64,000 nt of DNA from Halichondria panicea (GCF_963675165.1 NC_087383.1:5372839-5436838); one strand, 5' to 3'; positions 13,750 to 25,500 are shown, numbered from the stretch's first letter. Translations and numbers: made by a program. Notes: generated from the letters alone by a model not told the origin.

Positions 13750-16700
13750 ACTCGCTTGGGCATGCGCACCGAGGCACATGTACCACAGCTATAACAGTCA
13801 CACTTATTCTGCACTTTTCCCACGCCTATGTCCAAAATACACCATGCAGCACGCAAGCAGCACAAATGCTAAACAAATGCCAGATATGTGCAAGATGTAA
13901 GTGCACGTGTGTTGCTGATATGTGCTGCATGCGTGCTGCTCATATTGCATTTTTGTAAGGGAATTAATTGTCAGCTAAATTGAGCTGTAAGGTTTCTCTC
14001 TTGAACGCTGCAATCTGATTGGGCTGCAAGTTTTTTGCAGTTGGAACAAAAACGCGTGGGCGGCCACGGGATAGTCCGTTGGTTTGTTTGTTTGTTTGTC
14101 GCGAGTATATCTACTCACCTGGATGCCATAGCGCTGCATAGATAGCCTTCACTCAACAATATCTCGCTTTAAATAGTGACAGATTTCGATGTTTGTCGAA
14201 CAAAAGCTAAGAAGCTTAAACAAGCTTGTGACTGGGTCTGCTTACCTGGATGTTCTAGCACTGCGTTTACAGCATGGGTAGTCTCCACACAACAAGTTAG
14301 TACTTTCGGTCTAAATGAAAGCGAGCAAAATGTAGCTTGAACAGAACTTGTGAACTGGGTTATTTACGTGATCCTGTACCAGGAACAATGGAACACGGTC
14401 ACTAAAGTAGAAAGCTAGAATTATCTAGCTCCTGCTGACTAAGTATTTGTACCAGAATACCGTATAGCGGGTAATTTTCGGGGGACAAAATATTCGTGGT
14501 TCAGCTATATTGAGACATTTCGTGGGTAAATGTTCGTGGTTGAGCTTGCACTGCAGTCTGCAGGTAAAGGTAGGTAAGGTCGCTTCATTCGTGGGTAAAA
14601 TATTTGTGGTCAGACCTCCAACCACGAAAACCACAAATATTTTGCCCCACGAAAATTACCCGCTATACCAGTAGTAGAAAGCTAAAATTGTGACTGGTTG
14701 TTGGCTGACTCTGGATCCTATACTCCAGTCTGGCAGGAGCCATATCTCTAAGTCTAAGACTCCAGGCTTCTTAGCTGAATCAGTAGAAAGCTAAAATTGT
14801 GACTGGTTGTTGGCTGACTCTGGATCCTATACTCCAGTCTGGCAGGAGCCATATCTCTAAGTCTAAGACTCCAGGCTTCTTTGCTGAATCCTGTGATCCC
14901 AGTCCACAGTGCATGTCTCATGTGACATGTACATGTACGTACCACTCAATGTTTCAGCAGATTCCAGTCTGGTTTATTACCCGAGGCGCGCGTGGGCAGC
15001 CACGGGTATAGTAGTCTGTTGGTTTGTTTGTTTGTGATAGCCTTTTCTACTCACCTGGATGCTACAGCACTGCGTTTACGGGTAGCCTTCATACAACAAT
15101 ATCGTTTAAATAGTGGCAGATTTTGATTAAAGCTTCTTTGTCGAGCAAAAGCTAAGAAGCTTGCATTTGCACGTTGGCAGCCAGCTAGCTACAGGTGGCC
15201 TTGACAATGTACATTTGTATTTGCAGCTGAAGTGATCCGTACCAGGAACAATTGAATAAGAATTTTGGTTGTGACTCACTCTGGCTGACTTTGGATCCTA
15301 CTCCAGCCGGCCTGGCAGGAGCCATACTTCTCTAAGTCTAAGATTTCTTAGGAGGCGGCTGATCCATAAGACTAGCATGCTACATGCACTGCAATAATAT
15401 TGCAATATTATAATTATATCACTCCTCTGCATGGTTTCTTTATTATCATGTCACCAGCCGAGGGTTTGCACTTTAGTGCTCTGGTTTGTTTGTTTGTGAT
15501 GCCTATTCTACTCACCATAGCACTGCGTTTATAGCATGAATAGCCTCACACAATGAGATCTTGATTTAAATAGTGGCAGATTTTGATGTTAATTAAAGCT
15601 TCGTTGTTGAATAAAAGCTAAGAAGCTTGTACTTGCACGTTGGTAGCTATTATAGCTAGCTATAACTACACGCAGCCTTTATTCGAGGTCAAATACGTAT
15701 TACAGCTGCTGAAGCGATCCGGCACCAGAAACAATGGAAAAGGGTCACTAAAGTATCACTAAAGTAGAAAGCTAGAATTATGTTTTATGGCTGTTGCTTC
15801 TTTATTTATTTCTGCCCCAGAGCATACAGTCAGACTTCGATTTAAGGCGACCCTTCAAATATGCGACACCCAGGAGCTTCAGCAAATTTCTGACCTCTAA
15901 AAATAGTGACAGCTGCGTTGGCAATTATTTTTTAATGTCGTGTTCTAAATAGAAGTAAATGTAGCCACTCCCTAGCCTCGATTGTAGCTCACTAGAAAAT
16001 CTAAGCAGCCTATAATCGAGGCAAGTAGACTCTGTAAAGTTACTTCTAATTAGATGCGACCCTCTAAATATGCGACACCAGGACTTTAATAAAATTTTTC
16101 AACCTCCAAAAGAAGCGACCTCTGGCTTCGTAATTATTAAAAAGTGTTGCTTTAAATCGAGGTCTTACAGTACCCCACAGCTAGGAGCTATATCAAACTA
16201 AGACTCGAAGCTTCTTTGCTGCTTTTGCAAGTTGCTGTGATTCTAGTCTACAATCTAATCCACAATGCATATACTACTAAAACTCCAATCTCGACATCAT
16301 ACAAGCCTCTAGCTCCTGTTACTTGCTGCTTATAGCCAGCATTGTATAACACTCTTTCGGTTGCTATACATGCACCTGTAGATCATGCCAACAGTCGAGG
16401 GTTAGCACTTCGGTGCTCTAGTTGTAGAAGAGGACCTGCCGAAGTTTTAACGAGTACCGTATTACTAGAATATTTGCTGGTGAAAAACCTTCAAATCAGC
16501 AGGAAATTTAACCCTTTGCGTACTACATGTATTGTGTTCTGGCAAGGATCGTGTGTATTAATTAATTTACTAGTAATAATTTAGGTTTTGCGGATTTTAT
16601 TGTTCCAAATAATATTGATCAACCATTGCAAAGTTTGCAAATGTTTGATGCTCGCAAAACGGTATTTTACATTTTCTGTAAATAATTAAAAAAGGGGTGT

Positions 16701-17600
16701 ATCTGCAATATGGCAACCATCAGGAGACCCTTCATCTTGTGCAAGTGATAAAAAAATTTCTCAGTTGATCGTGCTCTGTCATGCCCTAAGCCCAGAGGCA
16801 CCTCTTACTGACTACACCGCTGTCACATTAATAGTAGGGTTTTATTAGGGGGGTGAGTACTTCTCCCTTTGGGATTTATAACTATACACGGCCTTAATAG
16901 AAAGTTAGCACTTCCTTCCTTCCGGCAACTCCAGACTACTGTAAGATAATAATAGTGTTGCAAGCGTGCGCTTGCTAATGCCTCTCGCCATGTTTTTGCT
17001 TTCGCTCAGAGTGTACGTTATAGAAGAAGTAAATAATTTGTTCGCAAGAAACGGGTGTCCACAGTTAATAGTGAATACTGATAGTCTTAAATGGCCTGTA
17101 ACCAAACAGTGGGAGCAAACCTTTGTCAAAGGCATAGTCAGTAGTCTGTGAGAAAAGTATTAAAGACAGAATTCAATCACAGAAAGATAACAAGCAGTCT
17201 AAAAAGAGTTAATCAGAAAAGGTTGGTTTGTGGCTTACTAGGACCTCAACAAGAAGAAAATCAGGATCTGGGGTTCAAAATGGATTCTCTTACACGTGGT
17301 ATTGAGCGCGCATGCGAATAAAGGGTGTGTCTGCAAGTTTACAAAAATTAATAATGGCTACTAAAATAGCTAGCTTCTCTAGCAGCTCTTTCTGACTCTT
17401 GTCAATTGACTAGAAAGTTTGTGCGAACAGATGATGCTACGAAAGATTCTGAAGAGACTGCAACAGCCTTCAATGTGAGTCAAACTAGCCATAACTCGAG
17501 AAAGAAGCTTTAGTTTGCTAATCCACAAATCAAAATCCAAGCTTACAGAAGCTGTTAGTTTTCGTCGCATTGCAACCATTGAGCAGTTACAGCTGGAGCA

Positions 17601-17636
<36 letters not shown>

Positions 17637-19270
17637 AGAGGAGGTTGGACACGATCACGTGCGCCACTTTTTTTGCTGAGCTGGCACAAAAATTGACAAT
17701 GACTTCTATGTAAACTTCTAGCTGATGTTGCACGGTCATTAGAGACTGAAGGCAAACTTTATGTGCCACCTGGCTTCTTTTAATATAAAACTTTCATTAT
17801 AACCAACCCGATCCCCACCGATCCCCTCTATTCTGGCGAGTTATCAGTGCATACAGTGTTTACTAGATTCTTGCCAGCCAGTACAATGCAAGCTGCATAC
17901 AGCACCGCTGAACTATACTCTACCCTATAGTCTAGCTAATCTTGGTCCAGCCAGACAACAGGTACAGCTAGTCCGGTGTTACAAGTCAGCAAAGCAAGAA
18001 TATCCATAACTTTTTTATTACAGTTATTCGGTATCTATGGTAACGTGAGCAGAGACCTTAGGAATGTCACATGATTGATGACGCGTGGCCAACCTCCTCT
18101 GCACACACACACACACAGTCAGCTACACGTTACCGTATCCCTCGTGCGGCTACGTCTCGAGGCATAATTAAGGAGACACAATAATACCCATAAGTAGCTT
18201 TTTTACGTTGCAAAATGAACGGTGAAGACCTGGTACAGTATAATATTTAGATAGGTTGCATCTAATTGGAGGTACAAATGTAGCTCCATATAATTATACA
18301 TGTACATGTAGTTAACATGCCTCGATTCAAGTCGCTTAAAAACATGTACATGTATTTAACAGTTAGTGGGCTAGAATCGAGGCTAGGTTGTGGGTACATT
18401 AACCATAATTATTTAGGACGCGACATTAAAAAATATTTGTTAACGCAATTGTCGCTACTTTTAGATAGAAATTTTCCTAAGTTCACAGGTGTTGCATAGT
18501 AATTTGGAGGGTCGCCTTAGATAAAGACATTACTGTAAGTTGTACTACTAACAGCTAGTACAGTACATGTACTTTAACCAGGATGATTTCACTCACAGTT
18601 GAAATTGGTTTGTAACAAAGAGTGAAAGCCTTTGGTGTGATAACCCACTGCAACAGATCAGTTTGACGTGCAGTCATAGCTGCATTCTTATCCAAAATCT
18701 TGTGAATAGAGGGAAGAGTATTGAACACCGTCCTCTGAGTGTGCAAAATAATTATTATAACATTATAGCTACATGTACATACATGTAGTTTTTCATGTAC
18801 ATTTATATATACAGTCATGCATAATTGTATGATAGTGGCTGGAGAGTGCATGTACAGCAATTAATACCATACCACATCCGACTCTCATTTACCTCAATTT
18901 AAGACAAGACATTAATTATGACGCGTGGCCAACCTCCCCTGGGTCTGGCAACAGTGTGCACGTGGAGTTGTCCCAGTGGAATTTTTTATGGCGCTGTAAT
19001 TACATTGTACATCAATTATGGTAACAATCACAACAACAAATTAATCAGCGAGAAACTGCGTACCATTTCATCAATCTGCTTGTCCTCATCCTCCCTGTAC
19101 ATTGGTGGGTAAGGTCTCAGCAGGGTGTCATGGCGATAGCTGCTCATGGCCGCCCAGAATAGACTTAAAAGAAAATCACATCCCAGTTGGTTGCTTCTTA
19201 ATTTAGTGTAGAGGGTGTCTTGTGTATAATTTGATGGCTCAGATTGTTCTGTTGGGTAGATTTTTGACAT
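3761..19270 (-). CDS. PARP16: PARP16 orthologue, mono-ADP-ribosyltransferase (3' end unresolved)
   Basis: PARP16 is an ER tail-anchored mono-ADP-ribosyltransferase linked to the unfolded-protein response. Exons on the minus strand are 19270-19064, 18734-18597, 9265-9074, 5015-4864 and 4097 downward; phases 0, 0, 0 and 2 agree at every junction. The N-terminal helical region (residues 1-115) carries a SYRHDTLLRPYPP block resembling human PARP16. The catalytic fold shows FFAFHGS (His157), FGEGTYLS (Tyr188) and RLKYILLY (Tyr263), so the PARP16-type H-Y-Y triad is intact, predicting mono- rather than poly-ADP-ribosylation. After Tyr263 the last exon either splices (weak donors near 3966 or 3962) or reads on to a stop at 3761; the read-through tail is not hydrophobic, so the family's C-terminal anchor is not found next to it. 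Introns 2 (9.3 kb) and 3 (4.1 kb) hold most of the repeats listed here. Identity is inferred from remembered family sequence. Confidence 0.88.
4143..4774. mobile_element. MITE with CAGAGATTGAAGAG inverted ends
   Basis: Left end CAGAGATTGAAGAGAGAGGG and right end CCCCTTCTCTTCAATCTCTG are inverted copies, 632 bp apart. The inner end sequence (GATTGAAGAG-GGGAT) is related to the CATAGAT family below. The flanks share only GTAGT, so the target duplication is not clear. It lies in PARP16 intron 4, between the exons at 4097 and 4864. Confidence 0.65.
5299..5683. mobile_element. CAGAGGA-family MITE, 9-bp TSD (copy 1)
   Basis: The ends CAGAGGAGGAATGCCAG and CTGGCATTCCTCCTCTG are perfect inverted repeats. 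The element is flanked by the direct repeat GGGTGTAGC at 5290-5298 and 5684-5692, an exact 9-bp target-site duplication. Length 385 bp, no coding capacity. It sits in PARP16 intron 3. Confidence 0.88.
7295..7739. mobile_element. CAGAGGA-family foldback element, 9-bp TSD (copy 2)
   Basis: Almost the whole 445-bp element is one inverted repeat: arms of roughly 200 bp run from CAGAGGAGGCTGGAACCAC inward and reappear reversed up to 7739. A C/G-homopolymer segment lies near the centre on each side. It is flanked by GTGGTGGAG at 7286-7294 and 7740-7748, an exact 9-bp duplication. The transcript would fold into a long hairpin inside PARP16 intron 3. Confidence 0.88.
9424..10025. mobile_element. TA-flanked MITE with long CAGTAGCGGTC inverted repeats
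   Basis: Both ends carry an inverted repeat of about 55 bp (CAGTAGCGGTCAAAA, then GTACCCGTTCCGTTTACG, then GTAGTACG). The 602-bp element is flanked by TA on each side (9422-9423 and 10026-10027), as for Tc1/mariner-type integration. No transposase frame is present. It lies in PARP16 intron 2, close to the catalytic exon at 9265. Confidence 0.85.
10638..10791. mobile_element. CAGAGGA-family short MITE, 9-bp TSD (copy 3)
   Basis: The 154-bp element has inverted ends CAGAGGAGGTACGACAGGCG / CGCCTGTCGTACCTCCTCTG and is flanked by CTCTGTGAT at 10629-10637 and 10792-10800, an exact 9-bp duplication. It is the smallest member here and the clearest definition of the family's ends. Confidence 0.9.
11030..11880 (+). 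mobile_element. CA-microsatellite-bearing interspersed element, full-length-like copy
   Basis: The copy begins near GTGCTAATGCCTCTCGCCAT, passes a conserved GTTGAGCAGTTACAGCTGGA block, carries a CACACA run at about 11790-11828, and ends CTCGAGGCATAATTA. The same order of blocks recurs at 16955-18172 and 36118-36665. No terminal inverted repeats or transposase are visible; a SINE-like or other non-autonomous origin is possible. Confidence 0.65.
11923..12973. mobile_element. Outer MITE with GACCGTCCCTGACGGGA ends, interrupted by a second element
   Basis: Left end GACCGTCCCTGACGGGAAG and the block GGTTTCAAGCC...GTCAGGATTTGTCTT reappear inverted at 12919-12973. The outer element is split by the MITE at 11986-12750, which must therefore be the younger insertion. 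The outer arms flanking it are about 60 and 220 bp. Confidence 0.78.
11986..12750. mobile_element. Inner MITE (GGGGATTGGAAACG family), nested
   Basis: The inverted ends read CAGAGATACAAAAGAAAGG then GGATTGGAAACG on the left and their complement on the right. The internal sequence (GGGCGTGGCTAAAACTAC..., GTCAGCATGCTCATTACCTG) is shared along its length with the element at 32450-33200. Flanks are ATTACAG and ATTATGT, only partly alike. No coding capacity. Confidence 0.8.
13190..13770 (+). repeat. Truncated copy of the CA-microsatellite element
   Basis: Contains the shared GCAGGTGCTGATGCCTCGG and TGGAGGTGCC start block, the GAGCAGCTGTAGCAGTCTAC block, a CACACA run at 13720-13740 and the end GCGCACCGAGGCA. 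Located in PARP16 intron 2. Related truncated copies lie at about 28440-28880, 48289-48757, 3460-3705 and, on the minus strand, 24060-24300 and 30238-30560. Confidence 0.6.
14460..14669. mobile_element. Palindromic MITE, CCGTATAGCGGGTAATTTTCG ends
   Basis: A 210-bp near-palindrome: CCGTATAGCGGGTAATTTTC at the left and GAAAATTACCCGCTATAC at the right, next to TA. Relatives are at 25546-25743 and 63291-63463, with single ends near 29157 and 46395. Confidence 0.8.
14673..14888 (+). repeat. 108-bp tandem duplication
   Basis: The block beginning AGTAGAAAGCTAAAATTGTG at 14673 is repeated from 14781 with almost no differences, through GACTCCAGGCTTCTT and GCTGAATC. It lies inside the Helitron-like unit. 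The high identity suggests a recent duplication. Confidence 0.9.
15828..16172. mobile_element. MITE with CAGACTTCGATTTAAGG ends
   Basis: The left end CAGTCAGACTTCGATTTAAG is matched in inverse by TTTAAATCGAGGTCTTACAG at the right. Inner copies of CAAATATGCGACACC occur twice. It sits inside the third Helitron-like unit. Confidence 0.6.
16456..16673. mobile_element. MITE, TACCGTATTACTAGAATATT family
   Basis: The same sequence, in the opposite orientation, is found at about 25842-26063 in KHDC4 intron 5 (shared blocks GATGCTCGCAAAAC, CTGGCAAGGATCGTGTGTAT). The ends pair as ACCGTATTACTAGAATATTT and a reversed GCAAAACGGTA. Confidence 0.65.
16955..18172 (+). mobile_element. CA-microsatellite element interrupted by a CAGAGGA MITE
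   Basis: Carries the TGCTAATGCCTCTCGCCATG start block, GAGCAGTTACAGCTGGAGCA, a CACACA run up to 17635, and resumes at 18102 with CACACACA and the end CTCGAGGCATAATTA. The MITE at 17636-18101 is inserted in the microsatellite, so this copy was there first. Confidence 0.75.
17636..18101. mobile_element. CAGAGGA-family MITE inside a CA repeat (copy 4)
   Basis: Left end CAGAGGAGGTTGGACACGA, right end CGTGGCCAACCTCCTCTG. The flanks are CACACACAC on both sides, as expected for a 9-bp duplication, although the microsatellite makes this non-diagnostic on its own. A lone right end of the same type (CGTGGCCAACCTCCCCTG) lies near 18925-18942. Confidence 0.8.
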
Positions 19271-19578
19271 CTTATGATGCAGTGATTAATCGTTGATGGC
19301 TTAACAATCTATAACACGTATGTACGTACCATGTAGGTAGTACTATTGTCTATGGTAGTGTAGAATCTAGACACTACCTACAGACTTCGGTTTCTACACT
19401 AGATACTTTGTTCGACATGTTAAATCATCCAGGGTCGTGCAGAGGGTCGTCTACTTTAGAGATCTGTATCCAATTATGCGAAAGAATAAATAAGCCCAGC
19501 ACATGTTTCCAGAGTGTATGTGTACGTGTGAAGCTGCTACATTGCATATTGATTGATGGTACTACTATACACTATACT
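19271..19578. promoter_or_regulatory. Divergent promoter interval, PARP16 / KHDC4
   Basis: About 308 bp separate the proposed start codons of PARP16 (minus) and KHDC4 (plus). It contains a palindromic stretch near 19350-19380 (GTAGTGTAG ... CTACACTA type arms) and no clear TATA box. It is promoter by position; the KHDC4 side depends on the tentative first exon. Confidence 0.5.
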
Positions 19579-22500
19579 ATGACAAGGTAGGTTAGATCTC
19601 CGTCTGTTTGCTATAATCCATTCAAATTATACACTTAACACTGTAGACTACTACACTCCACAGTATGACAGAATGCACATTTAATAAAGGGAGTATATAA
19701 TTATTACGAGACTTTCGTACTTCTAAAATAGGCGCCATTCTGATTATGCGCCAACTAGACTGAAAAGTAATTTTGAGGTCTCCATATAGAGCTCCACATG
19801 GCTACAGAGATTATTTTTTGGTGGCGGCGCCTTGCTTAAATGGAGGAGGATGTGCGAGACACCTCCTCCACTTAAGAAGCATCATCCTCCACCTGTAGTT
19901 GCCACAAAAAAGTCAGTTGGAAGGCCAAGGATAAACTTCAGGATCGTTTTACAGACCTGAACCTCGAGTTGCATAATGTTTTAGGGCGGCCTGAAATCAA
20001 GGATACCACTTGCTCAAAGAACAATGGAAAGGGTCACTACAACAGAAAGCTAGAATTTTGACTGGTTTGTTGTCTCTGGGATCCATCCTACTTACTTCTC
20101 TAAGACTCCAGTCTTCTTTGCTGTGATCAGGACCTACATGTAGTCCACAGTGCATATTTTATGTACCACTCCCAGTCTGGTTTAATTTTGATTGCTCCTG
20201 AGTTGCTGTGCTAGACAGCTCAGTCATAAATATTGAGGGTTTGCACTTAAGTGCTCTAGTTATTGACCATCTCACAATAACCTATTATAAACAAATTGTT
20301 GTATTCGCATTTTTTATATTTATTTTCTTCTAAAAGTGATATTTCAGTACCCCCTACTAAGAAGCGTCGCTCGAAATGGGACATGGTTACCACTGAAACA
20401 GAAACTACAACCAGTGGTGCAGCAGCTGCTGCTGCCGCTGCAAAGATAAATGCGATGTTGGCCGCCAAAGGAAAACTAACTAAACCAGATAATGTTATTT
20501 TGGTAAGTCGAGTGTTTTTGTACGTATACAACACATGTGCAGGAGGGGGTACATTTACAATGTATATATGATATTATAATTATTGCATGCATGTATAATA
20601 TTTTTTTCATAATTATAATTATGCTTTCTAATAATTATAATCGTTGACTGACCTTGTGTTTCCACTGCCTGTCAGCCTCCCACCAAACCCACTCCACTAG
20701 GTACCTTGACCAGACCCACTATTGGGAGGGCAACCCTTCTGGCTCCACCCCAAAATGCCCCTCTACTATATTCCACACCACCCTCAGTGAGTGCCTTACA
20801 AACATACGTGTACCACCCGTTCAAGTAATTAATGGTCTGTAAGCTTTTTTATAGTGATTTTTAAGCAGTCAATGTAATTAAATTTCCCGTTCCTTTCACT
20901 ATGTATGCTTGCGTTGATTAGATTTTACTGTCCCCACCCACTTAAATGTATCGATTATGACAGTTTTATATCTACAGTGGAACCTCCGAATAACGGACAA
21001 GTTGGTGCAAGAGGTTATGTACGTCCGCTATTCAGAGGTTTCCTTTATTGGGAGGTCATACCATAAATTAAGGTTACATTACCCCAAAATAATGTGTTTA
21101 TGAGACAATAATGATTTCAAATACGATAAACTAAATCATGTAACCATGGTCTTTGGGAACAGATTAACTACATGTACCACAAATTGACATTATGTTGAAA
21201 TGTTGAGTGGCATGACAGCGAGTGAGATTGAATGGTGCAATTACAGCAGACTGAATCTGAACTGTGCATGCACACATGACAAGAATATACTTAGCTAACA
21301 GTCACAGCAGTCCTCTGCTTGTATTATAGAATTAGGAGCATGACCAACAATGTCATCCTGTTTCAAGTCCACACTGCAACTGCAGACCTGTCTACTCAGT
21401 TACTCAGAAGACTACTGAGTTCTCTTTCAAGCAGCAACATCCTCTACAACTGGCAAAGGGTCCATATAGGCATTTGTCCTTGATGGAAAGAAGTAAACTC
21501 GGTGATGCCATTCTTGCCATTCTTGTAGATCTATAACCACACCCTTCGTCGTTATAGGAGGTTAATTCTTGCACTAAATGTATCTTTCGTGCAAGGCTGT
21601 CGTCAGTTATCCAGAGTTTAGAGGTGTTCGCTATTCGGGGGTTGCAAGTACACTAGTGAGATAGTAAAAGCAGTTGGTACAAGGCATGCTGTCCGCTATA
21701 ACGGAGGGATCCGCTATTTAGAGAGTCCGTTATAAGAGGTTCCACTGTACATGTATTCCTTTTATTCCTTTATCCCCAGAGCCATTCGTTTATTCAAGAA
21801 AAGGTGTTTGTTGGACTCGAAGGAGCTTCAAACCAATTCAATTTGGCGGACCGTGTCAAGGGGCCGGACAACTCATATCTCAACCACATATCTGCTCAGA
21901 CAGGGGGAAAGGCATTCCTCCGGGGGAAGGGGTCAGGCTTTATCGAACCTACTTCTGGGAAAGAGTCGTTTGAAGCCCTGCATATCTTTATTAGGTGATT
22001 GAAAGAAATGCAATACATACATGTACATGGCAGGGTGAGTTCCACTATGATCCTGGACCATATAAATTCATTTGTTTTGTGTACGTACATAATTTATTAG
22101 TCTTTGTGTACATTTATATCCAATTTAAAGGTATAGTAGTGCAATACTTCTGTACATGAGCAATGTACATGTACATACAGCTACATGTATGTATGGATTT
22201 GGTCGTACAGATTGCAGTACATAATGCGTCGTACATCTATGATTATCCGGCAAAGATAACTAGTAGTGATCAACTCTGTTGAAAATGCATGTAAAACTTG
22301 CTGCATTGTATTAGGAGCTGATCCGCATAATTTAATTGTAATAGCCAATTTATGATCAGCAACAAAGGTATACCTGTATATATAATTATTCTGCATCATT
22401 CCTACGTAAATACATCGATCATCTTGTTGTAACGTACATGTACATGTATCAATTTCCCCTGTGCAATTACTCGCTGACGACGTGCAATTGCTGTACGAAT

Positions 22501-25500
22501 TTCATTGCACTAGCTAATAGCTCATCATACAATTTGCACACACACAGTCATGTCAATCAGGAAGGTGTAAACAATGCCCGCAAACTGTGTCAGAGTCTGG
22601 TAGATACAGTCAAAAAGGACAGCATCGCGCATAAAGCCTCTCAGTCTGGACCACTGGGGTTTGGGGCTGCTCCACACTACAACAGTAATGCTGGTACAGG
22701 TACTTAAAACACATAATTTACTACATGTACATTGTACAGTACGTGCTCCAACCAAAGAGACTGGTACTTTATACAGTTCTGTTCCTAGAAAAACTGGTTG
22801 ATAGGATTATTACCCGAGGTGCGCGTGGGCGGCCACGGGTATAGTAGTCGTCTGTTTGTAATTTCTGAGTCTGCTTACCTGGATGCTATATAGGACTGTG
22901 TTTACAGCATGGCCTGATAGCAAGGAGCATCCCACACGAAAATCGAGGGTTACGCCCCCTTTTGACGTCATTTCCGGTGGGTGCAGTATCAATGTGATAT
23001 TTTTTTAGGTGTGGTTTGCATTGCTTGCACTCTGTATTTACTTATCAAGTCTACTACTGTAACTCAAAAGTTCTATGCCTATATGTGACAGGCTCTGGGA
23101 AAACAGACCAATTGGCGCAAGCTATAATTTTTGCGATCTATATACCAGATGATAGAGCAAAGAATTGCCTACGTATTGATGTGCTTAGTTTGCACATATC
23201 TCGTTCCATGCCTGAGTTATGCGCGTTGGAAACTCGAAGTTGTAAAACAGCAGTATTGAGAAACGCCCACTCAAAGATTGCTAAATTGGGAAAAGTAAGG
23301 TAATGGTGGCTGCTTAGACAAAGCGCTTTGGTGGAAAGAGTTGGATTCAGAGCATCAGATTTTGCAGAGAGGTAGTATAAAGACTGTAGATAACTATAAT
23401 CCAAGAAAAAAAATTATGAGATTATACGCTGTAGTCTATAAATCTGGCTATTGCTCAATACCAATATCTGCTCCAATTGGTCTGTTTTCCCAGAGCCTGT
23501 CACATATATAACCACCACAAAACAACCACATGACTAGGTACAATCAGAAATTACTTGTGTCTAAGACTTCCGCTGAGACTAAAGTTGAACAACATAATTA
23601 TTGCAGGTTATAATTATTATGCACACAAAAATTTAAATCTCAACTCAAAGAAGTAGGGTAGTTCTAGAAATATGCCTAACATTTGTCGGTGCTCTTATTC
23701 AGGAAGCCATCTTGTAGTAACGATGGGACAGGGGGTGGTCCAAGAGAAGCTATCTTTCAATACCTGTACTCATAGTGAACAAAACACTTATATACTTCCA
23801 AAGATATGAATTAAATTGTGTCGGGTATAATGTACTTCTGTGGTGAATGGACATTGTCATAGAAACTAGAGTTGGTACATTACTTGTCAAGTTTCAGTCT
23901 CTTCAGTTGAGCACTGTACATGCAGTGTGCCAGTGGAACCTCTGGTTGTGGACTAGTTGAGAGGTCATAATTATGGAAATTAAGTGTTTGGCTGCTGACG
24001 TTAGACATAAAATTACTGTGTTAAGAGTAGCAGTCAATAGTTGTATCTGTTCCATCTGCAACTGCTCAAACCAGCAGCTTCTATAGGCTTCAAGCCACGT
24101 TTTTTTTTATTGGATTGGATTTTGATTCATGAATTTTCAAACCAAAAGCTTCTTTCTAAAGTAATGGCTGTATAATTAGTCCAGTCTCTTCAGAATCTTT
24201 CGTAGCATTGTCTGTTCGTCTTATGAATTAATTAGCAAGCGCTACCTGTGTGTTAGCTATATGAGTCAGAAAAAAGCTGACCTCTTTGCAAATCCACCCC
24301 TTTTTCATTGACAGGAATTGCCAAAAAAGTATATTTAATTTCTGTCATAGATCTATGCTCATCTCTAGATTCTGTTATATCACATTATTGGTGTTACTGC
24401 ATGCATGGCGTTGTGTTAGAAGAGCGGACATTTTGTGGGGGACCCTAAACCTAGAAACGTTAGTGCCTCGAAAAAATATAAAATTATACTTTACAGTTAG
24501 TTGTACAATTATTCATGTATGTAGTCCTAGAGTGCTCACATAATTATATACTATCCGAGTGTTTTCTTTCATGGTCACCTAAAATTACTGGAGGTTTACA
24601 GAAGGGTGTTATTGTATCAAAGTCACTAATTCACTCGTTATTGGCCTCCTATAGTAACCATGTGTATACACAAGGATTGAGTGTGTGCAGCCAAATACTC
24701 GTGAACTTGCACTGTACATACAGTTTGCTACTTAGCAGCTTAGTGTAGTATAATAAGCTCGATGTGGATTGGTGGTGTCTTATTATACATACATGTACAC
24801 ATGCATTGATATGTACTGTGCGTACGTGTAGTGCAATTCACCCTGTCAAGTACTGTTAACTGGCACTATAAATATTGTGTTTGCGTAGCTCAATCAAGAA
24901 GGAATCTTGTACACACTCGAGTTCTATCTTCAACTGCGTATTACCCGAGGCGCGCGTGGGCGGCCACGGGTATAGTAGTCTGTTGGTTTGTTTGTCTGTT
25001 TGTTTGTAACAAGTATATCTACTCACCTGGATGCCATAGCACTGCGTTTACAGCATAGATACAACAATATCTTGGTTTTAATAGTGGCAGATTTTGATGT
25101 TAAAGCTTCTTTGTCGAATAAAAGCGAGCAAAAGCTAAGAAGCTTAAACTTGCACGTCAAGGTACGGGATTACTTCAGCTGAAAATACGTAGTCAAGGCT
25201 TGATTACGTATTTTCAGCTGAAGTGATCCCGTACCAGGAACAATTGAATAGGCCTCAGGGTCAAGAAAGTAGAATTGTGACTGGTTGTTGACTGACTCTG
25301 GATCCTATACTCCAGCCTGGAAGGAGCCACACTTCTCTTAGTCTAAGACTCCAGGCTTCTTTGCTGTGATCCCAGTCCATAGTGCATGTCTCATGCATGT
25401 ACGTTGTTAGTTTAGTTTTATTGCTCTTGAGTTCCTGTGCTAGTGCATGCTAGTCATACATGCTACATCCACTGCATTATCACTCTTTTAGTTTCTTTAT

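Larger units (their letters stand above)
14052..16421 (+). mobile_element. Tandem array of three Helitron-like elements
   Basis: Three units lie head to tail: 14052-14976, 14977-15484 and 15485-16421. Unit starts look like TTACCCGAGGCGCGCGTGGG (cleanest at 14977), and ends carry the GCACTT(N)AGTGC hairpin followed by CTGG or CTAG directly before T. Unit 1 is enlarged by a MITE at 14460-14669 and a 108-bp tandem duplication; unit 3 contains a second MITE at about 15828-16172. The hairpin plus CTRR before T is the classical Helitron 3' signature. The 5' TC is not obvious, so the class is an inference. Confidence 0.65.

Noticed and set aside
17379-17769. Minus-strand frames with VCVCVC runs
   Set aside because: These are translations of the CA microsatellite and the MITE inserted in it.
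20256-20534. A minus-strand frame with an alanine run
   Set aside because: It is antisense to KHDC4 exon 2; GCN repeats encode alanine on both strands.
22438-22470. TACATG/ACATGTAC runs, here and throughout, as CRISPR-like or satellite repeats
   Set aside because: They are scattered short palindromic words without constant spacing or spacers; no CRISPR array exists in this eukaryotic window.
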